Shown here: positions 24,601 to 34,658 of the stretch, in pieces
Layout: each line of letters starts with the position of its first letter
Position numbering within the stretch: the first letter of the stretch is position 1
From: Sipunculus nudus
Lineage: Eukaryota > Annelida > Sipuncula > Golfingiida > Sipunculidae
Direction: 5' to 3'
Assembly (NCBI GenBank): GCA_026874595.1
Contig: CM049309.1
Span: forward strand, 93,952,723 to 94,016,722
Length of the DNA stretch: 64,000 nucleotides
Made by a program: the position numbers and the translations under genes
Notes under the pieces: model-generated
The model's database searches: none
What the model was told of the DNA's origin: nothing
Seen by the model: only the letters and a program-made list of their open reading frames with translations

Positions 24601-27600
24601 ACTGGGACTTGTTCTATTGGGTTTGCACCAGTTAAGCCTGGTGGTGTAATGGTGAGTCTGTTTGATTCAGGTACTGGGACTTGTTCTATTGGGTTTGCAC
24701 CAGTTAAGCCTGGTGGTGTAATGGTTAGTCTGCTGGACTTGGGTACTGGGACTTGTTCTATTGGGTTTGCCCCAGTTCAGCCTGGTGGTGTAATGGTTAG
24801 TCTGCTGGACTTGGGTACTGGGACTTGTTCTATTGGGTTTGCACCAGTTAAGCCTGGTGGTGTAATGGTTAGTCTGCTGGACTCAGGTACTTGGACTTGT
24901 TCTATTGGGTTTGCACCAGTTAAGCCTGGTGGTGTAATGGTTAGTCTGTTTGACTCAGGTACTGGGACTTGTTCTATTGGGTTTGCACCAGTTAAGCGTG
25001 GTGGTGTAATGGTTAGTCTGCTGGACTCAGGTACTGGGACTTGTTCTATTGGGTTTGCACCAGTTAAGCCTGGTGGTGTAATGGTTAGTCTGTTTGACTC
25101 AGGTACTGGGACTTGTTCTATTGGGTTTGCCCCAGTTAAGCCTGGTGGAGTAATGGTTAGTCTGCTGGACTCAGATACTGGGACTTGTTCTATTTGGTTT
25201 GCACCAGTTAAGCCTGGTGGTGTAATGGTTAGTCTGCTTGACTCAGGTACTGGGACTTGTTCTATTGGGTTTGCACCAGTTAAGCCTGGTGGTGTAATGG
25301 TGAGTCTGTTTGACTCAGGTACTGGGACTTGTTCTGTTGGGTTTGCACCAGTTAAGCCTGGTGGTGTAATGGTTAGTCTGCTGGACTCAGGTACTGTAAC
25401 TTGTTCTATTGGGTTTGCCCCAGTTAAGCCTGGTGGAGTAATGGTTAGTCTGCTGGACTCAGGTACTGGGACTTGTTCTATTGGGTTTGCCCCAGTTAAG
25501 CCTGGTGGTGTAATGGTTAGTCTGCTAGACTCAGGTACTGTAACTTGTTCTATTGGGTTTGCCCCAGTTAAGCCTGGTGGAGTAATGGTTAGTCTGCTGG
25601 ACTCAGGTACTGGGACTTGTTCTATTGCGTTTGCCCCAGTTAAGCCTGGTGGAGTAATGGTTAGTCTGCTGGACTCAGATACTGGGACTTGTTCTATTTG
25701 GTTTGCACAAGTTAAGCCTGGTGGTTTAATGGTTAGTCAGCTGGACTCAGGTACTGGGACTTGTTCTATTGGGTTTGCACCAGTTAAGCCTGGTGGTGTA
25801 ATGGTTAGTCTGCTGGACTCAGGTACTGGGACTTGTTCTATTTGGTTTGCACCAGTTAAGCCTGGTGGAGTAATGGTTAGTCTGTTTGACTCTGGTACTG
25901 GGACTTGTTTTATTGGGTTTGCACCAGTTAAGCCTGGTGGTGTAATGGTTAGTCTGCTGGACTCAGGTACTGTAACTTGTTCTATTGGGTTTGCACCAGT
26001 TAAGCCTGGTGGAGTAATGGTTAGTCTGTTTGACTCAGGTACTCGGACTTGTTCTATTGGGTTTGCACCAGTTAAGCCTGGTGGTGTAATGGTTAGTCTG
26101 CTGGACTCAGGTACTGTAACTTGTTCTATTGGGTTTGCACCAGTTAAGCCTGGTGGTGTAATGGTGAGTCTGTTTGACTCAGGTACTGGGATTTGTTCTA
26201 TTGGGTTTGCACCAGTTAAGCCTGGTGGTGTAATGGTTAGTCTGCTGGACTTAGGTACTGGGACTTGTTCTATTGGGTTTGCACCAGTTAAGCCTGGTGG
26301 TGTAATGGTTAGTCTGCTGGACTCAGGTACTGGGACTTGTTCTATTGGGTTTGCCCCAGTTCAGCCTGGTGGTGTAATGGTAAGTCTGCTGGACTTGGGT
26401 ACTGGGACTTGTTCTGCTGGGTTTGCACCAGTTAAGCCTGGTGGTGTAATGGTTAGTCTGCTTGACTCAGGTACTGGGACTTGTTCTATTGGGTTTGCAC
26501 CAGTTAAGCCTGGTGGTGTAATGGTTAGTCTGCTGGACTCAGGTACTGGGACTTGTTCTATTGGGTTTGCACCAGTTAAGCCTGGTGGTGTAATGGTTAG
26601 TCTGCTGGACTCAGGTACTGGGACTTGTTCTATTGGGTTTGCACCAGTTAAGCCTGGTGGTTTAATGGTTAGTCTGCTGGACACAGGTACTGGGACTTGT
26701 TCTATTGGGTTTGCACCAGTTAAGCCTGGTGGTGTAATGGTGAGTCTGTTTGACTCAGGTACTGTAACTTGTTCTATTGGGTTTGCACCAGTTAAGCCTG
26801 GTGGTGTAATGGTTAGTCTGTTTGACTCAGGTACTAGGACTTGTTCTATTGGGTTTGCACCAGTTAAGCCTGGTGGTGTAATGGTGAGTCTGTTTGACTC
26901 AGGTACTGGGACTTGTTCTATTGGGTTTGCACCAGTTAAGCCTGTTGGTGTAATGGTTAGTCTGCTGGACTCAGGTACTGGGACTTGTTCTATTGGGTTT
27001 GCACCAGTTCAGCCTGGTGGTGTAATGGTTAGTCTGCTGGACTTGGGTACTGGGACTTGTTCTATTGGGTTTGCACCAGTTAAACCTGGTGGTGTAATGG
27101 TTAGTCTGCTGGACTCAGGTACTGGGACTTGTTCTATTGGGTTTGCACCAGTTAAGCCTGGTGGTGTAATGGTTAGTCTGCTGGACTCAGGTACTGGGAC
27201 TTGTTCTATTTGGTTTGCACCAGTTAAGCCTGGTGGTTTAATGGTTAGTCTGCTGGACACAGGTACTGGGACTTGTTCTATTGGGTTTGCACCAGTTAAG
27301 CCTGGTGGTGTAATGGTTAGTCTGCTGGACTCAGGTACTGGGACTTGTTCTATTGGGTTTGCACCAGTTAAGCCTGGTGGTGTAATGGTTAGTCTGTTTG
27401 ACTCAGGTACTGGGACTTGTTCTATTGGGTTTGCCCCAGTTGAGCCTGGTGGTGTAATGGTTAGTCTGCTGGACTCAGGTACTGGGACTTGTTCTATTGG
27501 GTTTGCACCAGTTAAGCCTGGTGGTGTAATGGTTAGTCTGTTTGACTCAGGTACTGGGACTTGTTCTATTGGGTTTGCCCCAGTTAAGCCTGGTGGAGTA

Positions 27601-30600
27601 ATGGTTAGTCTGTTTGACTCAGGTACTGGGACTTGTTCTATTGGGTTTGCACCAGTTAAGCCTGGTGGTGTAATGGTTAGTCTGCTGGACTCAGGTACTG
27701 TAACTTGTTCTATTGGGTTTGCACCAGTTAAGCCTGGTGGTGTAATGGTTAGTCTGTTTGACTCAGGTACTGGGACTTGTTCTATTGGGTTTGCACCAGT
27801 TAAGCCTGGTGGTGTAATGGTGAGTCTGTTTGACTCAGGTACTGGGACTTGTTCTATTGGGTTTGCACCAGTTAAGCCTGGTGGTGTAATGGTGAGTCTG
27901 TTTGACTCAGGTACTGTAACTTGTTCTATTGGGTTTGCACCAGTTAAGCCTGGTGGTGTAATGGTTAGTCTGCTGGACTCAGGTACTGTAACTTGTTCTA
28001 TTGGGTTTGCACCAGTTAAGCCTGGTGGTGTAATGGTTAGTCTGTTTGACTCAGGTACTGGGACTTGTTCTATTGGGTTTGCACCAGTTAAGCCTGGTGG
28101 TGTAATGGTGAGTCTGTTTGACTCAGATACTGGGACTTGTTCTATTTGGTTTGCACCAGTTAAGCCTGGTGGTTTAATGGTTAGTCTGCTGGACTCAGGT
28201 ACTGGGACTTGTTCTATTGGGTTTGCACCAGTTAAGCCTGGTGGTGTAATGGTTAGTCTGTTTGACTCAGGTACTAGGACTTGTTCTATTGGGTTTGCAC
28301 CAGTTAAGCCTGGTGGTGTAATGGTGAGTCTGTTTGACTCAGGTACTGGGACTTGTTCTATTGGGTTTGCACCAGTTAAGCCTGTTGGTGTAATGGTTAG
28401 TCTGCTGGACTCAGGTACTGGGACTTGTTCTATTGGGTTTGCCCCAGTTAAGCCTGGTGGTGTAATGGTTAGTCTGCTGGACTTGGGTACTGGGACTTGT
28501 TCTATTGGGTGTGCACCAGTTAAGCCTGGTGGTGTAATGGTTAGTCTGCTGGACTCAGGTACTGGGACTTGTTCTATTGGGTTTGCCCCAGTTAAGCCTG
28601 GTGGAGTAATGGTTAGTCTGCTGGACTCAGATACTGGGACTTGTTCTATTGGGTTTGCACCAGTTAAGCCTGGTGGTTTAATGGTTAGTCTGCTGGACTC
28701 AGGTACTGGGACTTGTTCTATTGGGTTTGCACCAGTTAAGCCTGGTGGTGTAATGGTTAGTCTGCTGGACTCAGGTACTGGGACTTGTTCTATTGGGTTT
28801 GCACCAGTTAAGCCTGGTGGTGTAATGGTTAGTCTGTTTGACTCAGGTACTGGGACTTGTTCTATTGGGTTTGCCCCAGTTCAGCCTGGTGGAGTAATGG
28901 TTAGTCTGCTGGACTCAGGTACTGGGACTTGTTCTATTGGGTTTGCACCAGTTAAGCCTGGTGGTGTAATGGTTAGTCTGTTTGACTCAGGTACTGGGAC
29001 TTGTTATTTTGGGTTTGCCCCAGTTAAGCCTGGTGGAGTAATGGTTAGTCTGTTTGACTCAGGTACTGGGACTTGTTCTATTGGGTTTGCACCAGTTAAG
29101 CCTGGTGGTGTAATGGTTAGTCTGCTGGACTCAGGTACTGTAACTTGTTCTATTGGGTTTGCACCAGTTAAGCCTGGTGGTGTAATGGTTAGTCTGTTGG
29201 ACTCAGGTACTGGGACTTGTTCTATTGGGTTTGCACCAGTTAAGCCTGGTGGTGTAATGGTGAGTCTGTTTGATTCAGGTACTGGGACTTGTTCTATTGG
29301 GTTTGCACCAGTTAAGCCTGGTGGTGTAATGGTTAGTCTGCTGGACTTGGGTACTGGGACTTGTTCTATTGGGTTTGCCCCAGTTCAGCCTGGTGGTGTA
29401 ATGGTTAGTCTGCTGGACTTGGGTACTGGGACTTGTTCTATTGGGTTTGCACCAGTTAAGCCTGGTGGTGTAATGGTTAGTCTGCTGGACTCAGGTACTG
29501 GGACTTGTCCTATTGGGTTTGCACCAGTTAAGCCTGGTGGTGTAATGGTTAGTCTGTTTGATTCAGGTACTGGGACTTGTTCTATTGGGTTTGCACCAGT
29601 TAAGCGTGGTGGTGTAATGGTTAGTCTGCTGGACTCAGGTACTGGGACTTGTTCTATTGGGTTTGCACCAGTTAAGCCTGGTGGTGTAATGGTTAGTCTG
29701 TTTGACTCAGGTACTGGGACTTGTTCTATTGGGTTTGCCCCAGTTAAGCCTGGTGGAGTAATGGTTAGTTTGCTGGACTCAGATACTGGGACTTGTTCTA
29801 TTTGGTTTGCACCAGTTAAGCCTGGTGGTTTAATGGTTAGTCTGCTGGACTCAGGTCCTGGGACTTGTTCTATTGGGTTTGCACCAGTTAAGCCTGGTGG
29901 TGTAATGGTTAGTCTGCTGGACTCAGGTACTGGGTCTTATTCTATTGGGTTTGCACCAGTTAAGCCTGGTGGTGTAATGGTTAGTCTGTTTGACTCAGGT
30001 ACTGGGACTTGTTCTATAGGGTTTGCCCCAGTTCAGCCTGGTGGTGTAATGGTTAGTCTGCTGGACTCAGGTACTGGGACTTGTTCTATTGGGTTTGCAC
30101 CAGTTAAGCCTGGTGGAGTAATGGTTAGTCTGTTTGACTCTGGTACTGGGACTTGTTCTATTGGGTTTGCACCAGTTAAGCCTGGTGGTGTAATGGTTAG
30201 TCTGCTGGACTCAGGTACTGTAACTTGTTCTATTGGGTTTGCACCAGTGAAGCCTGGTGGTGTAATGGTTAGTCTGTTTGACTCAGGTACTGGGACTTGT
30301 TCTATTGGGTTTGCACCAGTTAAGCCTGGTGGTGTAATGGTGAGTCTGTTTGACTCAGGTACTGGGACTTGTTCTATTGGGTTTGCACCAGTTAAGCCTG
30401 GTGGTGTAATGGTTAGTCTGTTTGACTCAGGTACTAGGACTTGTTCTATTGGGTTTGCACCAGTTAAGCCTGGTGGTGTAATGGTGAGTCTGTTTGACTC
30501 AGGTACTGGGACTTGTTCTATTGGGTTTGCACCAGTTAAGCCTGTTGGTGTAATGGTTAGTCTGCTGGACTCAGGTACTGGGACTTGTTCTATTGGGTTT

Positions 30601-30932
30601 GCACCAGTTAAGCCTGGTGGTGTAATGGTTAGTCTGTTTGACTCAGGTACTGGGACTTGTTCTATTGGGTTGCCCCAGTTCAGCCTGGTGGTGTAATGGT
30701 TAGTCTGTTTGACTCAGGTACTGGGACTTGTTCTATTGGGTTTGCACCAGTTAAGCCTGGTGGTGTAATGGTTAGTCTGTGGACTCAGGTACTGGGACTT
30801 GTTCTATTGGGTTTGCCCCAGTTGAGCCTGGTGGTGTAATGGTTAGTCTGTTTGACTCGGGTACTGGGACTTGTTCTATTGGGTTTGCACCAGTTAAGCA
30901 TGGTGGTGTAATGGTTAGTCTGCTGGACTCAG
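18687..30932 (+). repeat. 12.2-kb array of a 72-bp tRNA-head-like unit, about 170 copies
   Basis: The unit begins GCCTGGTGGTGTAATGGTTA and ends GGGTTTGCACCAGTTAA. ATG positions 18,745 and 18,817 show the 72-bp period, which holds without frame break until about 30,670. The first half resembles the 5' half of a tRNA-Glu-type gene (CCTGGTGGT, TGGTTAG). TGGTGTAATGG fits the Pol III A-box pattern TRGYNNANNGG, and GGTTTGCACC about 50 bp downstream is a degraded B-box-like element. The next-door SINE at 30,898 carries the same head with normal tRNA spacing, so the unit probably arose from such a head. A limited set of variants is shared among units (CTG/TTT, GGG/GTA/AGG, AAG/CAG/GAG, TCA/TTG, GGT/GGA), as expected from unequal exchange. 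The first unit is degenerate, and the last three carry 1-base deletions (about 30,670 and 30,778), which is edge decay. Confidence 0.95.
18745..30696 (+). other. 3,983-codon open frame across the 72-bp array; probably not a gene
   Basis: One frame stays open through about 166 units, giving a 24-residue peptide repeat: MVSLLDSGTGTC, then a segment ending GFAPVKPGG and V. One period divisible by 3 and a stop-free unit are enough to explain this. Variation between units is mainly amino-acid changing (L/F, G/V/R/W, K/Q/E, S/L/T, G/D), with few silent changes, so I see no sign of protein-level constraint. There is no signal peptide, non-repeat domain or splice structure at either end, and the unit is explained as a tRNA-related sequence. 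In the antisense direction the frame is also largely open, broken only where a TCAGCC variant creates TGA, which again points to the repeat and not to selection. A real repetitive secreted or matrix protein cannot be excluded without RNA or peptide evidence. Confidence 0.8.
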
Positions 30933-31172
30933 GACCGCAAGGTTTTGGGTTTGTATCCTGATTTGTTTGCTTTCTGCGCTAAAACCTTTCTCACAAGAGT
31001 CCATCGCTTCCCCTAGGAGTGAATGGGTATTGGTCAAACATGGGTGGTAGGCAAATGTAGAACAAATAACCTTCTAGCACTGTGTGAAGCTGTTTGGTAA
31101 CATAAATCCCCAGGGTAGCTGATTGGTTATATAAATCCCCAGGGTAGCTGCTTGGTTACATAAATCCCCTGG
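30898..31172 (+). mobile_element. tRNA-derived SINE adjoining the array
   Basis: tRNA-like head at 30,898-30,965: A-box TGGTGTAATGG, an anticodon-arm-like CTGCTGGACTCAGGACCGCA and a B-box-like GGTTTGTATCC 44 bp after the A-box start, which is normal tRNA spacing (family B-box GGTTCGANTCC). A tRNA-unrelated body follows (about 30,966-31,090), containing CCTAGGAGTGAATGGGTA and CATGGGTGGTAGG. The tail is three copies of a 29-bp repeat with ATAAATCC at 31,102, 31,131 and 31,160. A target-site duplication cannot be fixed because the left side merges into the 72-bp array. The head shares about 34 bases with the array unit up to GACTCAGG. Confidence 0.7.
31094..31172. repeat. 29-bp repeat, three copies (SINE tail)
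   Basis: Units contain ATAAATCCCCAGGGTAGCTG with small changes. This could be the SINE's tandem tail or a local microduplication after insertion. Confidence 0.8.
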
Positions 31173-31347
31173 GACCCTTGAAAAGCTACAAAAATGAACA
31201 GACCAGAAAGTTCATCATGTCAGTTTTTGGCCATTTTTTCACACAGAATTTCAGTCAATTATGCTGTCTTCAGAGGGATATTTCTTACATAGCTATCCAG
31301 GTGTGCACATATATTTTGATACATATTATCTTAAACACCACTTTTTT

Positions 31348-32418
31348 AAGCGAACCTGTGAGCTTATGTGATGGTGCAGCGTTGTTCTTCCATCGTCAGC
31401 CGTCCGCCGTCCAGGGCTTGCTTTCCTCCGTCCATGGCTGTAAGTCAGAAACCATTGGAGCTAGCAGCTCCAAATTACATGTAGAAATTGGAATTTGGGA
31501 TAAAATCACTCCTATTTCAGCAGTGGTTTGACTTATCCACCTGAAATTTTGCAGGTTTATACATCATAGACAGCTTTCTTGATTTTATGACAGGTGGCGC
31601 CACCTTCATTCACGTTTATGCTGCAGACATCCAAGCTCATATCTCAGGAACCGTTTGACAGATGAGGCTAAAATTTTGCATGTGTATAGATCTCACATAG
31701 CTCTTTATCATACGCAACACTGGCGGCGCCACCTGGAACAATTTTTGCACAGTGTCCATCTGTTTGTCTGCCGTGCGATAAAATCACTCATATCTCGGCA
31801 GTGGTTTGACATATCTGGCTAAAATTTTGCATGTTTATACTTCTTGGATAGCTTTCTCGACTATGTGGCAGGTGGCGCCACCTACTTTTATGTTTACGCT
31901 GCAGACATTCAGGCTTATATCTCAGGACTGGTTTGACATATCCCCCTGAAATTTTGCATATGTATAGAAATTATATAGCTCTTATACACACAACCTGCCA
32001 CCATTTTTGCACAGCGTCCTTCTGTTATACAAGTAGTGTTTTGACTTATCTGCCAAAAATTTTGCATATGTATATAACCTGGACAGCTTTCTGGATTTTG
32101 TGGTAGGTGGCGCAACCTACATACACATTTCAGCTGCAGACATCCATGCTAATATGCAACACACCTCACTCTATTTCCCCTTGCCACTCATTCCATGCCT
32201 CACTTCACCCACCCCACTCTGATTTAAGTGGATACATGTAGTCACTTGTTGACTACCCATATTCTAGTTTTAAAATGTCGCAGTCTGAAATTTGCAGGTC
32301 CTAAACATCCATTTTGCTGAAATCATAATACTAAGGTACATCTGCAGGACATAAAAAATAATCCTCGATTCATACTCCCAAACTTTGCACAGGTTCGCAT
32401 TAGGCCTGTAGGCCTTGT
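31348..32418 (+). mobile_element. H1 copy with H3 interior piece
   Basis: Begins AGCGAACCTGTGAGCTTATG after a T run and ends CACAGGTTCGCATTAGGCCT, GTAGGCCTTG. The middle (about 31,500-32,266) is H3-like: repeated lines with TTTGACTTATCC, AAATTTTGCAGGTTTATAC and palindromes GGTGGCGCCACC at 31,593 and 31,871. It closes with an H3 end, GTAGTCACTTGTTGACTAC then CCATATTCTAG (32,238-32,266). H1 sequence resumes with TTTTAAAATGTCGCAGTCTG. So this is H1 carrying an H3 whose 5' end is not clear. Confidence 0.65.
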
Positions 32419-32442
32419 CCCTTTTTTTAATCTCATTTTTTT

Positions 32443-33608
32443 AGCGAACCTGTGAGCTTATGTGATGGCGCAGCATCGTCAGTCCGCCATCCAAGGCTGG
32501 CTGTCTGCCGTCCATGGCTGTAAGTCAGAAACTGTCAGAGCTAGCAGCTGCAAATTACATGTAAGAATCAGTCACATGTGAAACTTGGTGCCCTAGAGCT
32601 TATTATTGGGTTTCTGAATTAATTCAGATTTTATAGAGAAAAAGCTTAAAAACCTTTAACAATCTTCTTCTCTGAAACTGTCCAGCCAAATTGTGCAATA
32701 TTTCTGTCCAATATTTCACAGAAATATTCCCTGGAACAATCCAGTTTGGTGATTTTTGACTGATTTACAGGAAGTCAAACTTAGTCATTTGCATGCTAAA
32801 ATTACAATCTCAGAAACGGCTGGAGCTATCATCATCAAATTTTATGTTAATGTTGGTCACTTGAGTCATATCTGAAATTCAGGTATTGGTGGCGCCACCT
32901 GCATTGGTCTTTTTGTACAGGGGTCATCAGTGCCCGAAGCATATAGAGGGCTACAAAAAACTTCTTCTCTGAAGGGTGTAAAGCCAAATTGTTTATTATT
33001 GCACAGAAATGCTCCTAGGGTAGTGCTTTCTTAAGTTTGTTCAAATGGTTCTGTTCAATGACTTTTGGCCAAGATATGGGAAGCTGAATATAGTCAAATG
33101 TTAAAGCAGCCCATTTTAGCTCAGTGGCTACAAAGATCTTCTTCTTAAAAACCACTCGGTCAAATTCTTTAATCTCAAACATGAATGATCAGTAGATGTT
33201 GATAATTCAAATTTGTTCAAATGGTTTTGATTCAGTGATTTACTTAGATTTTATACAGGAAAAGTTAAAAAAGTTATAAAAGTCTTCTTCTCCAAAACTT
33301 TCCAGCCAAATTGTCCAATATTTCACAGAAATGATCCCTAGAACGATCTCTAACAAATTTGTTTGAATGGCTCCAGTTTGGTGACTTTTGGCCAAGTTAC
33401 AGGCGGTTTAACTTTGTCATCTGTGCAAAAAAGCATACTAAACTTAATATCTCAGAAACAGCCAGAGCTATCATCACCAAATTTGATGCCAATGTTTGTC
33501 ACATGAGTCATATCTGAAATTGAGGTGTTGGTGGTGCGAACTACATTGATCTGTTTTTTACAAGCAAAAATGTAAGTTTAGACTCTTCTAGCTTATACAC
33601 TTTTTTTT
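32443..33608 (+). mobile_element. H1 5' portion
   Basis: A new H1 start, AGCGAACCTGTGAGCTTATG, 25 bp after the previous H1 end. It is colinear with H1 interiors (TCTCTGAAACTGTCCAGCCA, the palindrome at 32,888) and runs into a T tract at 33,601-33,608, where another H1 start follows. Its own 3' end is not found, so it is either interrupted or truncated. Confidence 0.6.
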
Positions 33609-34658
33609 AGTGAACATGTGAGCTTATGCGGCAGTGCTGCAGCGTCTGTCATGCGGCGTGGGTCATTTGTATGTTAACCATAGCTATATAACTATCATGA
33701 CCGCATTTTCTTAGATTTTATAGGAAAAAAGTTAAAAAAGCTTTTAAAATATTCTTCTCCAAAATTGTCCAACCAAATTGTCTAATATTTCACAGAAATG
33801 ATCCCTGGAACAATTTCTCTCAAGTTTGTTTGAATGGTATTAGTACGGAGATTTTTTGCCTAGTTACAGGAGGTTGAACTTAGTCATCTGTCCAAAAAAC
33901 ATATTAAAATGGTTTTTGTTCAATGACTTTTGGCTGAGTTATGGGAAGCTGAATTTAGTCTGTGCCATAACAGCCCATTATAGCTCAGTTGCTACAAAGA
34001 TCTTTTTTCAAAAACCATAGGGCCAAATTCTTAAATCTGACACATTAACTATCCTCAGATGTTGATAATTCAAGTTTGTTCAAATGGTTTTGGTTCAGTG
34101 CTTTTTGGATGAGTTACGGGAAGCTGAACTTAGCCAGTTTGCTGTATCTGCCTATATTAGTAATAGTTTTTCGATTGATGCCACTGAAGCCAGTTTGTTT
34201 AATATTTTACAAGAATAATCCCCAAAATAATTCTTATAATAATTGTCTTTGTTGGTTCCACAATAATTGATAATTGAATGATTTTTGGCTGAATTATAAA
34301 GATTGAATTGAGTCATTTGTTATATGTTAGCTGTATGATGCTGTTAAATCTAGCCTGGTACCAGTTTATCAGCATCTGTTACATCATGCCACTAAACATT
34401 TAGATTTCAGGTTATCTTTGGTTAATATTGACAAAAATGTTTTTAAAAGCTTTTAAAAATATTAGGTTTATGATTTAAATTATTAATCATACCAGGCAAT
34501 GTTACAATCATGGATATTTAGCTCTCAGTGGATATATAAAGACGACTGTACATGGATTATAAATGATTGGTATCCATACTCAACTTAGTTCAAGAATTTG
34601 CCATCAGTGAGATGTATCTGTATTATATTTTTGCATTCAGTATGCATCTGTAATAATT

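Noticed and set aside
23841-27260. Three minus-strand frames (83-107 codons) within the array
   Set aside because: Mirror images of the 72-bp unit, ended by TCAGCC variants that make TGA; not genes.
18745-30696. A 3,983-residue secreted or structural repeat protein
   Set aside because: Stop-free 72-bp periodicity explains the frame; variants are mostly replacement changes, the antisense is also largely open, and the unit matches a tRNA/SINE head. Listed as an open frame only.
30898-30970. Functional tRNA gene
   Set aside because: B-box is degraded, the acceptor stem does not pair and a SINE body follows; it is a tRNA-derived SINE head.
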